Source: Butyrivibrio sp. VCD2006
GTDB taxonomy: Bacteria > Bacillota > Clostridia > Lachnospirales > Lachnospiraceae
DNA length: 64,000 nt
Assembly: GCF_000423925.1 (NCBI RefSeq)
Contig: NZ_AUIX01000026.1
Coordinates: forward strand, 25,141 to 89,140
Direction of reading: 5' to 3'
Part shown: piece by piece, positions 19,033-28,100 of the stretch
Position numbering within the stretch: the stretch's first letter is position 1
How the letters are laid out: every line of letters starts with the position of its first letter
Program-made: the position numbers and the translations under genes
Notes under the pieces: model-generated
What the model was told of the DNA's origin: nothing
Database searches by the model: none
The model's input: only the letters and a program-made list of their open reading frames with translations

Positions 19033-19741
19033 ACAGCCTGTGGGTTGCGCTCCGAAGTTCTCTGAACCTAAACAGGAACAGCGCAGCCAGCGCAATTGCA
19101 AATGCAGCCATAACAAATACTGCCGCATACGGAAGGGTATTCTCTCCGTTCCATATGAAGTAGGCCTGCGAAAACGCAAGGATCGCGTCAAAAACAATAT
19201 AGATGATATATTCTTCAAACCGAAGCTTCATAAACTTGGCTATGATCCAGGTCACTATGGAATGCCCAACCAGGCAAAATGGAATCATAAAGACAACGCT
19301 CCACCCATAGAAGCCGGTAACCTTGTCAATGTAGTAATCAACTATAATGGCAACCAGCACTTCCACCGCCAGTACCTTTAGAACGTTGTATCTGTATCTC
19401 ATGATGGCCAGTATATCGAGCCACACAACAATGCTTCCAAGAATTACCATTCCGAACCATGTAAACATATCTCCGAAAAGATACTGGAGTGAAAGCCCCA
19501 TCACTATGATGACTGCCAGTAAAAAGGTGCATATTCTCACAAAGGTCACACCATTAATTTTCCTCTCGGGAAGCGTGGGATAAGGTGCTTCACTATCCTC
19601 TGAAAAATCGTCAAGGTCATACATTGTCTTATCAAGCTGAGACCTCAAAACATCCTGCTTGTTAAGGATTTTTCCTTCACACATAGGACAGCAGGTCTTG
19701 TCTCCTCTAATAAGGATTTTACATTTTGGGCAATAATACAT
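19022..19741 (-). CDS. DUF6320-type zinc-ribbon membrane protein
   Basis: 239 residues. The N terminus has two CxxC pairs (YYCPKCKI and CCPMCEG), a zinc ribbon, followed by about six membrane helices from residue 65 to 225. The combination matches the DUF6320 group, which I recall beside condensation-like acyltransferase genes in Lachnospiraceae. Its ATG shares one base with the stop codon of the acyltransferase (TAATG), so the two are translationally coupled. Function unknown; the pairing suggests a membrane partner of the acyltransferase. Confidence 0.75.
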   Translation of the reverse strand: MYYCPKCKILIRGDKTCCPMCEGKILNKQDVLRSQLDKTMYDLDDFSEDSEAPYPTLPERKINGVTFVRICTFLLAVIIVMGLSLQYLFGDMFTWFGMVILGSIVVWLDILAIMRYRYNVLKVLAVEVLVAIIVDYYIDKVTGFYGWSVVFMIPFCLVGHSIVTWIIAKFMKLRFEEYIIYIVFDAILAFSQAYFIWNGENTLPYAAVFVMAAFAIALAALFLFRFRELRSATHRLFNV

Positions 19742-21042
19742 TACTTACTTTCCCTCACTTTTCTTTCCTTCACAGGAACGTCATAATCATTTGTGCTTAT
19801 CTCCACTCCGATTCCCTCGGCTGTAAGTCGTCTGCACAGATTCAGCATTGTGGGATGGTTGGTAAAGGGCGAACACTCACCAAAGACCATCTTGTCCCTG
19901 AAACTGCAGATGGTTATCTGCTCCTTGGCAGCTGTCATGAATGCGGAAAACCGCTCAATAAAAGGTCTCACCTCCGCAGGCATTTTTATAACGCCCATAT
20001 TTGAGATAGAGGTGGTGACGCCCTTTTTGGCTGCTGCATCAAAGCGTCCTACGACATAATCCTTTATGAAAAGCGGAACAACCTTTATAGCTATATTATG
20101 CTCAAGTGCCGCATAGGAATTCATGGTCTCATTCACTCTTGCGGGATCAAGCTGATTTTTAAATGAATCATTCACTACATTAATTATGCTCTGAAGCGTA
20201 TTATCGTAATCCATGGGATCAAAGCATATGCTAATTACTCCAAAGAAGTTTCTCGCCGTATAGGACTGGAAGTATTGCCTCAGGTTAACGGGAACGCTTA
20301 CAACTATCGGCTTTTTCTTCTGAGCTGTGGACATCGTATCTATAATTGCTGCGATGTAAATTGAAGTTGCAAGAACACCTACTGTCGAGTTGTATTTTTC
20401 AGCAAGACTTTTGAAGGCCTTGGCAGATACACATGCCTCAACTATGTGGGATTCATTATTGGCGTCAATGTCTCCATGAAGCTGATATGCCTTGTTGGAA
20501 GCAAGGCTGTTTAGCTGTTTTAAGCCCTTCTGATTCTGATAAAAATGCTTGAACGCATCATTATTCTTCTCATCAAGGGATGATATCTCGGACGCGAAGA
20601 AATCGCCGTCCACATGAAAATCATGGGCAATTTCAAGATATCTTGTTACAAGGCGTCTAAAGAACATAAATGCTCCGGTACCATCGGCAAGCACATGGAA
20701 CATCTCAATGCTGATGCGCCTCTTATAGTAGAACACTCTGTACAGAAGGCTCTTTTTACCCGGAAGATAAAGCGCAGCACAGGGAGGAAGATGCTCCTCC
20801 TCAACAGTGCATGAAAGGTTTGAATCCTCAAGGTAATACCAGAAAAGCCCTCTCCTTAAAATACAGTTGAAAAAAGGGTATTCGACGATAGACTCATCAA
20901 GCGCCCTTTGTAGTATTTCCGGATCAATCTCCTCAAACAGCTCGCAGGAAATACGAAAAACTCTCGTATTTGCACCGCGAACCGTTGAAGGAATGATCTT
21001 TGCAGCATTATCAAGTTTGTACCAGTTTGAACTTCTTTCCAT
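19741..21042 (-). CDS. Condensation-like acyltransferase (alcohol acetyltransferase group)
   Basis: 433 residues. The motif HVLADG at residues 116-121 is the HxxxDG active site of the CoA-dependent acyltransferase/condensation superfamily, and the C-terminal half keeps the second lobe (VSVPVNLRQYF, NFFGVISICFD, TSISNMGVI). Such stand-alone proteins are usually annotated as alcohol acetyltransferases. No signal peptide. It lies 18 bases after the GH120 gene and overlaps the DUF6320-type gene by one base. The acceptor is unknown; the context points to a sugar or a glycolipid. Confidence 0.78.
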   Translation of the reverse strand: MERSSNWYKLDNAAKIIPSTVRGANTRVFRISCELFEEIDPEILQRALDESIVEYPFFNCILRRGLFWYYLEDSNLSCTVEEEHLPPCAALYLPGKKSLLYRVFYYKRRISIEMFHVLADGTGAFMFFRRLVTRYLEIAHDFHVDGDFFASEISSLDEKNNDAFKHFYQNQKGLKQLNSLASNKAYQLHGDIDANNESHIVEACVSAKAFKSLAEKYNSTVGVLATSIYIAAIIDTMSTAQKKKPIVVSVPVNLRQYFQSYTARNFFGVISICFDPMDYDNTLQSIINVVNDSFKNQLDPARVNETMNSYAALEHNIAIKVVPLFIKDYVVGRFDAAAKKGVTTSISNMGVIKMPAEVRPFIERFSAFMTAAKEQITICSFRDKMVFGECSPFTNHPTMLNLCRRLTAEGIGVEISTNDYDVPVKERKVRESK

Positions 21043-21060
21043 TGCAATAAATACCTGCCA

Positions 21061-23745
21061 TCAAAGATTCTCTACTGTCTCAGTGACAGGCTCAATAGGT
21101 GATGTCTTTACTCTGTAGATGACATCCTCTAATGAGATAAATTTTTTCTCCTGTATAAATTTTAAATATTTAGGTGTAAGTCGCATGGTTATACGCGGCT
21201 CAAGCACTTTATTAACTCTGTCGCTTATGGTCTTGCAGGCATCTGCAGGGTCATGAGCCATACTCTTACTAAGAACGCACAGAAGTGTTCCCACAGTCTG
21301 TACGAGGCCGCCCATGTTGGCATCAGCCCCCGCATCCACTGACTGAAGTGAGCTTACGCTCCATTTCTTCTTTTCGGAATAAATGCCATACTCGCAGTCA
21401 ACCTCAACCAGCTTCTGGCTCTTCAAGTCCCTTAGCCATGCAGTATTACCTCTTACGAAAATATCCTGCACCTGGAACAGCGTACCATTGTAAGGGAAGG
21501 TCACATTCTCACAGCCCGTCATAGTGATATCGGCCTGTACTCTGTAGACCTCTTCCTCCTTCTCGGAAACCTCCCAGCTTCCTTCTCCCTCAGGTCCGTT
21601 TTCAAAATCCCCAAAGGGCCTCTGCTCAGCCTCAGCCTCTACTGCTTCCTTTACGGAAATTCCTTTTCTTATTCTGCCCTCAAGCCTCTCCTTTGCATGA
21701 TGATAAATCGCACGACTTCCCATCGTGGGATATGAAACAGTAAACCTGTCTCCCGCGCCCTCCTCAAAAGGACCGCACAAAGGATGAATACTTCTCTTTC
21801 TCCCAAAGTAATCTGTGTCAAAGATAATTTCTGACCCGTCATTATTTTCAAAAAGCTGCTCGGGCTCAAATGCCTCACCAAGAACTTTGGTTGAGACCAT
21901 CCGTGTCATGCTCCTTGGCAGATACTCATAGAGATTGGTATGGAGTCTGAACTGGCCATCCTCCTCGGTTACCATGATCTTAACAGTATGGTTATTTTCT
22001 ATATATGCACCCAACTCTATATCGCAGGGTTTTGCTCCGTTAAAGAAAGCATTTCCGCCTGTGTATACGGGAAGATGGTCGTAATACCTGTCATTCTCAC
22101 CGGGCGTTGCAAAATCTCCGGACATAGGCTTTAGGGAAGCAAAATACTTCTCCTTGGTAGGATATCCGTCGTAGGGCTTTGTTCCGCAGATGAAATTGTA
22201 AAGATTAAGCGATTCAAAGCCTGCAGCGTGAACGTAATCCCTAAGATCCTGTCTGATTTCCTTCTGCACAAAGATATTGTTATAAAATCTCGCATCGCCG
22301 TGAAGTATTGTCATAAAGCCCGCAATCTTCGTGGAATGCGGAACATGGTATGGCGTATACCTGCAGCTCTGGAACTTCTTGCCACCATTGTCTGTTCCCT
22401 CTCCAACAAAGGAAAACGAACCATAAATAAGATTGTGAACAAGGGCAATTCCCTGAGTGCTCAGTCTGCATGCAATATCAGAGAGCATAATATTGTGGTC
22501 TATCAGCGTAGGGCCATGGGATACCTCAACAAAAATATCTTCGCCAAGCGCAAGACCATTAGTGATCTCACACCCCTGCGGCGGAGTATTGTCATGGAAA
22601 AAGTTCTGCGTTACTCTCGTTCCCTGAGCCTGCCAGTCAAGCCATATTCCTCTGGTACAATGATGAATATGATTCCTCCTGAAAACGGTATCAATTGCGG
22701 CATGCATCTTAATACCGCCAATCTCCGCTCCATCCACATCATGCTTATTATTTATTCTGTAAATATGGTTATCTTCAATAATACTGAAGATTCCACCCAG
22801 ATGCCCCACGATTCCGGCCTGTCCGCAATCATGAATCTCACATCTTCTTATAATGTGAGAGCCCACTGTTTCCTTATCCCAGCCTTCATTAACGGCCTGG
22901 CACACAGCATCTCTTTCGGTCTGAGTACCATCCTTTAAATAAGTTTTGGTCCACTTGTTGTTATTGTTTGGCTGAAGATATTTTCCGAGAGAAATGCCTG
23001 AGCACTTGGACTCGGAAATCTCGCAGTCCTCTATGATCCACCCCTTGGACCAGTGGGGACCTATAAGACCGTCCTGGTATGCCGTAGGCGGAGCCCACTG
23101 TGTCGCTGCCTGCCTAAGAGCGAATCCTGAAACCGTAATATAGTTTATGCCATTAACAAGAGGCATGAAACAATTCCTTCTTACGGTGATCTCAACATTT
23201 TCCTCATTGGGATCCTTGCCGTGAAAATTGGCAAAAATCACAGTATCATTCACATCCTGAGCAGTGTACCAGACATAAACACTAAATTCCGGATCCCATG
23301 AATCCTTCCTGACAGCAGGGTTCTCAACCTCTCCAAGTGTCTCAGCCTCGTACATGGATTTACCATTTAAAAATACTTCGCCGGTATGGTTTATCTTCCC
23401 GGGAATGCACCAGTCGCCCTCAATAAGCGTGGTATAAGGATTGTAATTCCCGAACATATTATTGGGAATGCTGACCTTCCAGACATCTCCCTTAAAAGGC
23501 TCCCACTCCTTAATCTCCTCGGCACCGGTAATAACAGCAGCCTGTGGTTCTGTGGCTAAATAAATGATTGGCTGCTCCTTGGTTCCACTGTTTGTGGGAT
23601 GAACAAATTCTCTGTAGATACCGGGTTCAACGATTACTACGTCTCCCGGCTGCGCAATGTCAGCAGCCTCCTGAATAAAGCGGAAGGGATGATTCCTCGT
23701 TCCGTCGCCACTTCGAACTACGCTCTGTGAAACATAAATCTGCAT
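21061..23745 (-). CDS. GH120 family beta-xylosidase
   Basis: 894 residues, no signal peptide, so cytoplasmic. Residues 1 to about 620 form a right-handed beta-helix closely resembling what I recall of the Thermoanaerobacterium GH120 xylosidase: GDVVIVEPGIYREFV, WAPPTAYQDGLIGPHWSKGW, VGHLGGIFS, IWLDWQAQGTRV and FVEVSHGP. In that enzyme the nucleophile Asp and the acid/base Glu lie in the last two motifs, and both residues are present here with a 14-residue insertion between them. The C-terminal 240 residues exceed the known enzyme and are unrecognised. It should release xylose from short xylo-oligosaccharides. First gene of the operon with the acyltransferase; the upstream gap is shared with a divergent diguanylate cyclase. 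Confidence 0.85.
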   Translation of the reverse strand: MQIYVSQSVVRSGDGTRNHPFRFIQEAADIAQPGDVVIVEPGIYREFVHPTNSGTKEQPIIYLATEPQAAVITGAEEIKEWEPFKGDVWKVSIPNNMFGNYNPYTTLIEGDWCIPGKINHTGEVFLNGKSMYEAETLGEVENPAVRKDSWDPEFSVYVWYTAQDVNDTVIFANFHGKDPNEENVEITVRRNCFMPLVNGINYITVSGFALRQAATQWAPPTAYQDGLIGPHWSKGWIIEDCEISESKCSGISLGKYLQPNNNNKWTKTYLKDGTQTERDAVCQAVNEGWDKETVGSHIIRRCEIHDCGQAGIVGHLGGIFSIIEDNHIYRINNKHDVDGAEIGGIKMHAAIDTVFRRNHIHHCTRGIWLDWQAQGTRVTQNFFHDNTPPQGCEITNGLALGEDIFVEVSHGPTLIDHNIMLSDIACRLSTQGIALVHNLIYGSFSFVGEGTDNGGKKFQSCRYTPYHVPHSTKIAGFMTILHGDARFYNNIFVQKEIRQDLRDYVHAAGFESLNLYNFICGTKPYDGYPTKEKYFASLKPMSGDFATPGENDRYYDHLPVYTGGNAFFNGAKPCDIELGAYIENNHTVKIMVTEEDGQFRLHTNLYEYLPRSMTRMVSTKVLGEAFEPEQLFENNDGSEIIFDTDYFGRKRSIHPLCGPFEEGAGDRFTVSYPTMGSRAIYHHAKERLEGRIRKGISVKEAVEAEAEQRPFGDFENGPEGEGSWEVSEKEEEVYRVQADITMTGCENVTFPYNGTLFQVQDIFVRGNTAWLRDLKSQKLVEVDCEYGIYSEKKKWSVSSLQSVDAGADANMGGLVQTVGTLLCVLSKSMAHDPADACKTISDRVNKVLEPRITMRLTPKYLKFIQEKKFISLEDVIYRVKTSPIEPVTETVENL

Positions 23746-23956
23746 GGCTTTACCCCCATTAAAAATATTCTAGATATAAGTATAGCACAATTAGCCGGTT
23801 CAGCTTATAATTTAGGGTAATTTCACGGGATGTAAAATTTATAAAAATTGTATTAAATTTCGTTTTTACTGAATTTTACTACTCATATAGTGATAAAATT
23901 TCTTTATCTATATAAATCGCAGATGCGAAATTTTTACAACTCCGGGGGACTTTATC

Positions 23957-25105
23957 GTGTCTGAAGTCTATTATTATGCTCAAGCAAACATTGCATGTAC
24001 ATGTATTTTAGGACTCATTCTGGTAAAAATAAATCATGGCATCGATCGCCAGATTTCAACCATAACAATTAGACGTATGATATGGGTAATGATAGGTTAT
24101 TTTTTATCCGACGCTGTCTGGGTCCTTTTTTACGGTGGAATTTTCCAAAGTACTAGAAGCGGGATATATATAATAACTATTATTCCATATATCTTTATTC
24201 TGGGATGCGCTTACTGCTGGTTTATTTATTGCGAGCTTATTCAGCAGAACAAAAACATCCTTTCAAGAAAAGGAGTTATAAGAAGTTCATTACCAATGCT
24301 TCTGGCGGTTCTTCTTATAATATTCGGTTCCTTCAGGGGAATTGTTTTTTACTTTGATGAAAACAGCAGGCTCCAATACGGTCCGTTATATGCATTTCTT
24401 ATGCTGGTTCCTATTGGATACATGGTATTATCCTCAATTAAAGCTTTTATAAGAGCCTATACTCAGGAGCGTTATTTAGATCACAGCATGTACTTCGTTA
24501 TAGGAATCTTCCCCATACTTCCTATCGGATGCGGAATACTGCAGGCAATATTTGTTGATATTCCCATCATGTGCTACGGTGCAACTCTTGCAGTACTTCT
24601 TGTTTACATAACATCGCTGGAGACCCTTATATCCATGGATTCCCTGACTCAGGTCAACAACCGACATCAGATGCAGCGATATCTTATGAAAAAAATGAAA
24701 ACGCCGACTCCCGGTCTTTCGCTGTATCTTATGATCATTGATGTTGATCACTTCAAGGAAATCAATGATACCTACGGACATCTCGAAGGTGATAAGGCTC
24801 TTATCAGAGTTGCTACCGCAATGAAGGAAGCCTGCCAGGCTCACAGAAACCGCTTCTTTGTATCGAGATTCGGTGGTGATGAGTTCATCATAATAGCTGA
24901 AACCGAGTACAAAGGCGAAGTAAACTGGCTATCCGATAAGATCCGCTCAAGCGTAAAGCTGTTAAATGACAAAGCAGGGTCACCCTATGAGTTATCGGTT
25001 TGCGTAGGAATTGCCGAGTACGACTACTCCTCTCCTGTACCTATCCCGTCTCTCATCGCAAGAGCCGATACTGATCTCTATCACATGAAACATTCGAGAG
25101 CATAA
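23957..25105 (+). CDS. Membrane diguanylate cyclase (GGDEF)
   Basis: 382 residues from a GTG preceded by CCGGGGG. About seven membrane helices occupy residues 5-220, followed by a GGDEF domain with the intact active-site motif at 306-310 (RFGGDEF), the substrate helix DVDHFKEINDTYGH and GDKALIRVA. It should make cyclic di-GMP from two GTP. The RxxD inhibitory site five residues before the motif is absent. The membrane part is an unassigned sensor. Divergently transcribed from GH120. Confidence 0.92.
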   Translation: MSEVYYYAQANIACTCILGLILVKINHGIDRQISTITIRRMIWVMIGYFLSDAVWVLFYGGIFQSTRSGIYIITIIPYIFILGCAYCWFIYCELIQQNKNILSRKGVIRSSLPMLLAVLLIIFGSFRGIVFYFDENSRLQYGPLYAFLMLVPIGYMVLSSIKAFIRAYTQERYLDHSMYFVIGIFPILPIGCGILQAIFVDIPIMCYGATLAVLLVYITSLETLISMDSLTQVNNRHQMQRYLMKKMKTPTPGLSLYLMIIDVDHFKEINDTYGHLEGDKALIRVATAMKEACQAHRNRFFVSRFGGDEFIIIAETEYKGEVNWLSDKIRSSVKLLNDKAGSPYELSVCVGIAEYDYSSPVPIPSLIARADTDLYHMKHSRA

Positions 25106-25120
25106 AAGACACCCAAACAA

Positions 25121-25152
25121 AGGCAGGGAGCTGCATGTGCAGCTCCCTGTAT
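25121..25152. terminator. Hairpin between convergent genes
   Basis: CAGGGAGCTGCA and TGCAGCTCCCTG form a perfect 12-base palindrome between the cyclase stop and the surface protein stop. T-rich sequence follows on the minus side (CCTTTGTTT...TTTT), so it probably ends the surface protein transcript and perhaps both. Confidence 0.7.
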
Positions 25153-25157
25153 CTATA

Positions 25158-28100
25158 TCATTCTGTTACAGTTACTTGTACTTTCTTGGCAAGACCGTTC
25201 TGGGCGTATACATATACGTAGCAGGTTCCTGCACTTACTCCTGTGATGTTGCCGTTTTTGTCGACAGTTGCAATGCCTGCTATTGTAGATCTGAAGCGGA
25301 ACTTACTAGCGTGATCATCGCCAATCCTCTTCTTTTTCTTATCATCAAGCTTTATCGTAGCTTTTACCTTTTTACTGCTTCCCTTAGTAAGGGATACACT
25401 GTTTTCTGACAACTCAATGGATTTTACATTGGTATATTTCTTGTGATCTTTACCTGCAAAATGAGCACATATTGACTTTCCGATTTTGTTGCCATTGCTG
25501 TCATAAGCTACCAGGTATAACTTCATGTTCTTCTTGAAGTTTATCTTTTTCCCATTGAGCTTCTTTATATTTACTGAGTTGCCGGTGGTTGTCTTTACTG
25601 CCTTATTGGGATAATTATTTCCGCAGTAGGTAGCATAGACTTCAACCTTCTTCACGCCTTCAACCTTGTCCCAGCTGATAGAAAGCTTTCCATCCTTCTG
25701 CTTTATCCTGATAGAGGTGTTGAAACCTTCAGGCTGCGTCAAATCATCTGCATAGACAATAGCATAGGTTGAAAAATCTGTAAGAGTTGCCGGTATCTTG
25801 TTTGTCCTGGATCTTCCATGTATCTTCGCAATGTTATTATGTATACTCATCAGGAAGAAGGTTCTATTAACTCCGGGAGGTGCCTGCAGATTTTCAGGTA
25901 CGGTTACTTCAACCATGATGCTCTTTCCATTTAGTTCGGTGACTTTTCTTGATCCCAGGTTTCCAACCTGCAGGATCATTGAGAAGTCAAGAAACATGCC
26001 AACTTTTGCATTCTTCCGGTTTTCTACTGCTGCCTTCTCCATTAGCTGCTTATCACTGTTATTTACAGACTGGTCGATATTCGTGATCTGAAGTGACATT
26101 ATTGCTGATGCACCATTATTTATGGCAGTTCTTTCAGCGTCAGTTACAACACCAAGAACGACATCTTCAGTAAGTCCCTCTACTGTGGTCTCAGGCGTAT
26201 CTTCCTTCTTATCAACCTTTGTATCTATTTCACCTGCATTAGTTGGAGACGTGGCAGCATAAGTATAGGTATAGGTCATATCTGCTGTGATCTCTGCCTC
26301 TGTATTTGGTGTCGTATCCCAGGTTCCTGCTGCGAAGTTATCATTAGGCTTATTACCAACTTTAGGAATATCTGCATCCTTCAAATAAAGCGCAGTACCC
26401 TCATAAGCTGTCAGGGGCACTGTCCTATCAGCAGTAGTTCCATCATCCCAGGAACCATTAACCACCTTGAAGGTTACGACTGCACTAACAGTGTTTTTCG
26501 CTGTAAATGAATAGATAAATGTCTTCGCCTCAGTGATAGTTGTCTTATCAGGGTCTGTATCCCAGGCTCCGCCCGTATAGCCTTCTAATGCCTTCATATC
26601 GGTGGGTACATTGGTAGGCTTCGATCCGCTTTGAACGATATCTGTTTTTTCCTCGGTGCTGCCATCAGACCATGTTCCTCCCACTACCTTGTAGATAACC
26701 TCATAAGACTGGATTGGTGCAATAGATACGGTAATACATGCAGGTTCTGAGTCAATATGGTTTTTGTCTCCCTCAACCATGTACCAGACATTGTAGGTTC
26801 CGGCGTCGGTGGCTTCAGGGATGGATGTGGTATAAGCTCCGGTGGCTTCGGTCGAGGTGCCGAGGGCATACTGCATCGTGCCGCCGCTCGCGGTGCCCAC
26901 GTTCACAAGCTTCTGCGCGGAGCCGGTGTAGCTCAGCGTCTTCGCGGTGGGCGCGGTTGTAACAGTTGCTGCCGCCTTGTTCACGGTCAGGCTCACGGTA
27001 CGGGTCATTTTGTGGGTGGACGCGCTGTAGCCTTGCACGTTGGTGTAATCGTAGTTCGCGTCGTCCACGGTCAGCGCCGCTTCGTAGCCGCTGTCGCCAA
27101 CGGTGGGAACGGTGCTGCTTGTCACCCACACCCAGCCGTCAGGCAGGCTGATGTCTGCCAGCGTCTTCGCCGGGTCATAGGTCACGGCGGTCAGCGTCGG
27201 GACGGTCACCGTGGGCGCAGTGGCCTTGGTGATGTTGAATTTCAGGGTCTTGGCAGCCTCCGTGCTGTCCGTCCACTTGTAGTTGGCGGGATCCGTCAGC
27301 GTCAGCACCACATTGTAGCTGCCGACGTTCGTGCCGCCGTTGTTCGTGGTCACGCTATAGAGCGTGCTCGCCGTCACGGTCGCGGTCTGTGCCTCGCCGG
27401 TGTAGGTCTTGGAGGCGATGGTCGGGGCGGTCACGGTGGCCTTGCTGATAGTAACTGTGATTTTTGCCGCTTGCGTGTCGTTGTGGTTCGCGTCACCCAC
27501 AACCTTGTACCAGACATAGTAGGTTCCGGCTTCGGTTGCTGTAGGGATGGATGTTTTCCAGCCGTCTGTCGGAGCAGTCTTGTCATCCTTGCCGATGGCA
27601 TACTGCATCGTGCCGCCTGTTGCAGAACCGGCATTGACCAACTCCTGTGCGGTGCCTGTATAGGTCAGCGTCTTTGCCGTCGGCGCGGTCACAGTCGGAG
27701 CCGCCTTGTTGATCGTCACAGTTACTTCTTTGGTCGCCTGGGCATAGGCAGCTGTTTCCGCTGCCGTCACAACAACATAAGCCTTGCCATCTGCCGGAAC
27801 CTTTTTGATCGTCAGTGCGCCGGTGGTAGCATTCACGTCAATGTAGTCAGCGCTGCCGTCCTTCACAGCGTAGCTAATCGCGCCGCCGCCCTGGGCTGGG
27901 TCGGTCACGCTGGCGTTTACCTTCTTGTCCGCATCGCCGTAGGTGACAGTCACATCAGCAGCGGTGATCGTCTGCGTGCCCTTGTCGTTGATTGTAACAG
28001 TGATTGGTGTTGCGGCAAGTGCCTCATAGTTGCTGTCTGCTGCAACGGTGACATTGACGGTCACAGTTCCCGTGGTGTTACCGGAAGTCAGGACGCTGCC

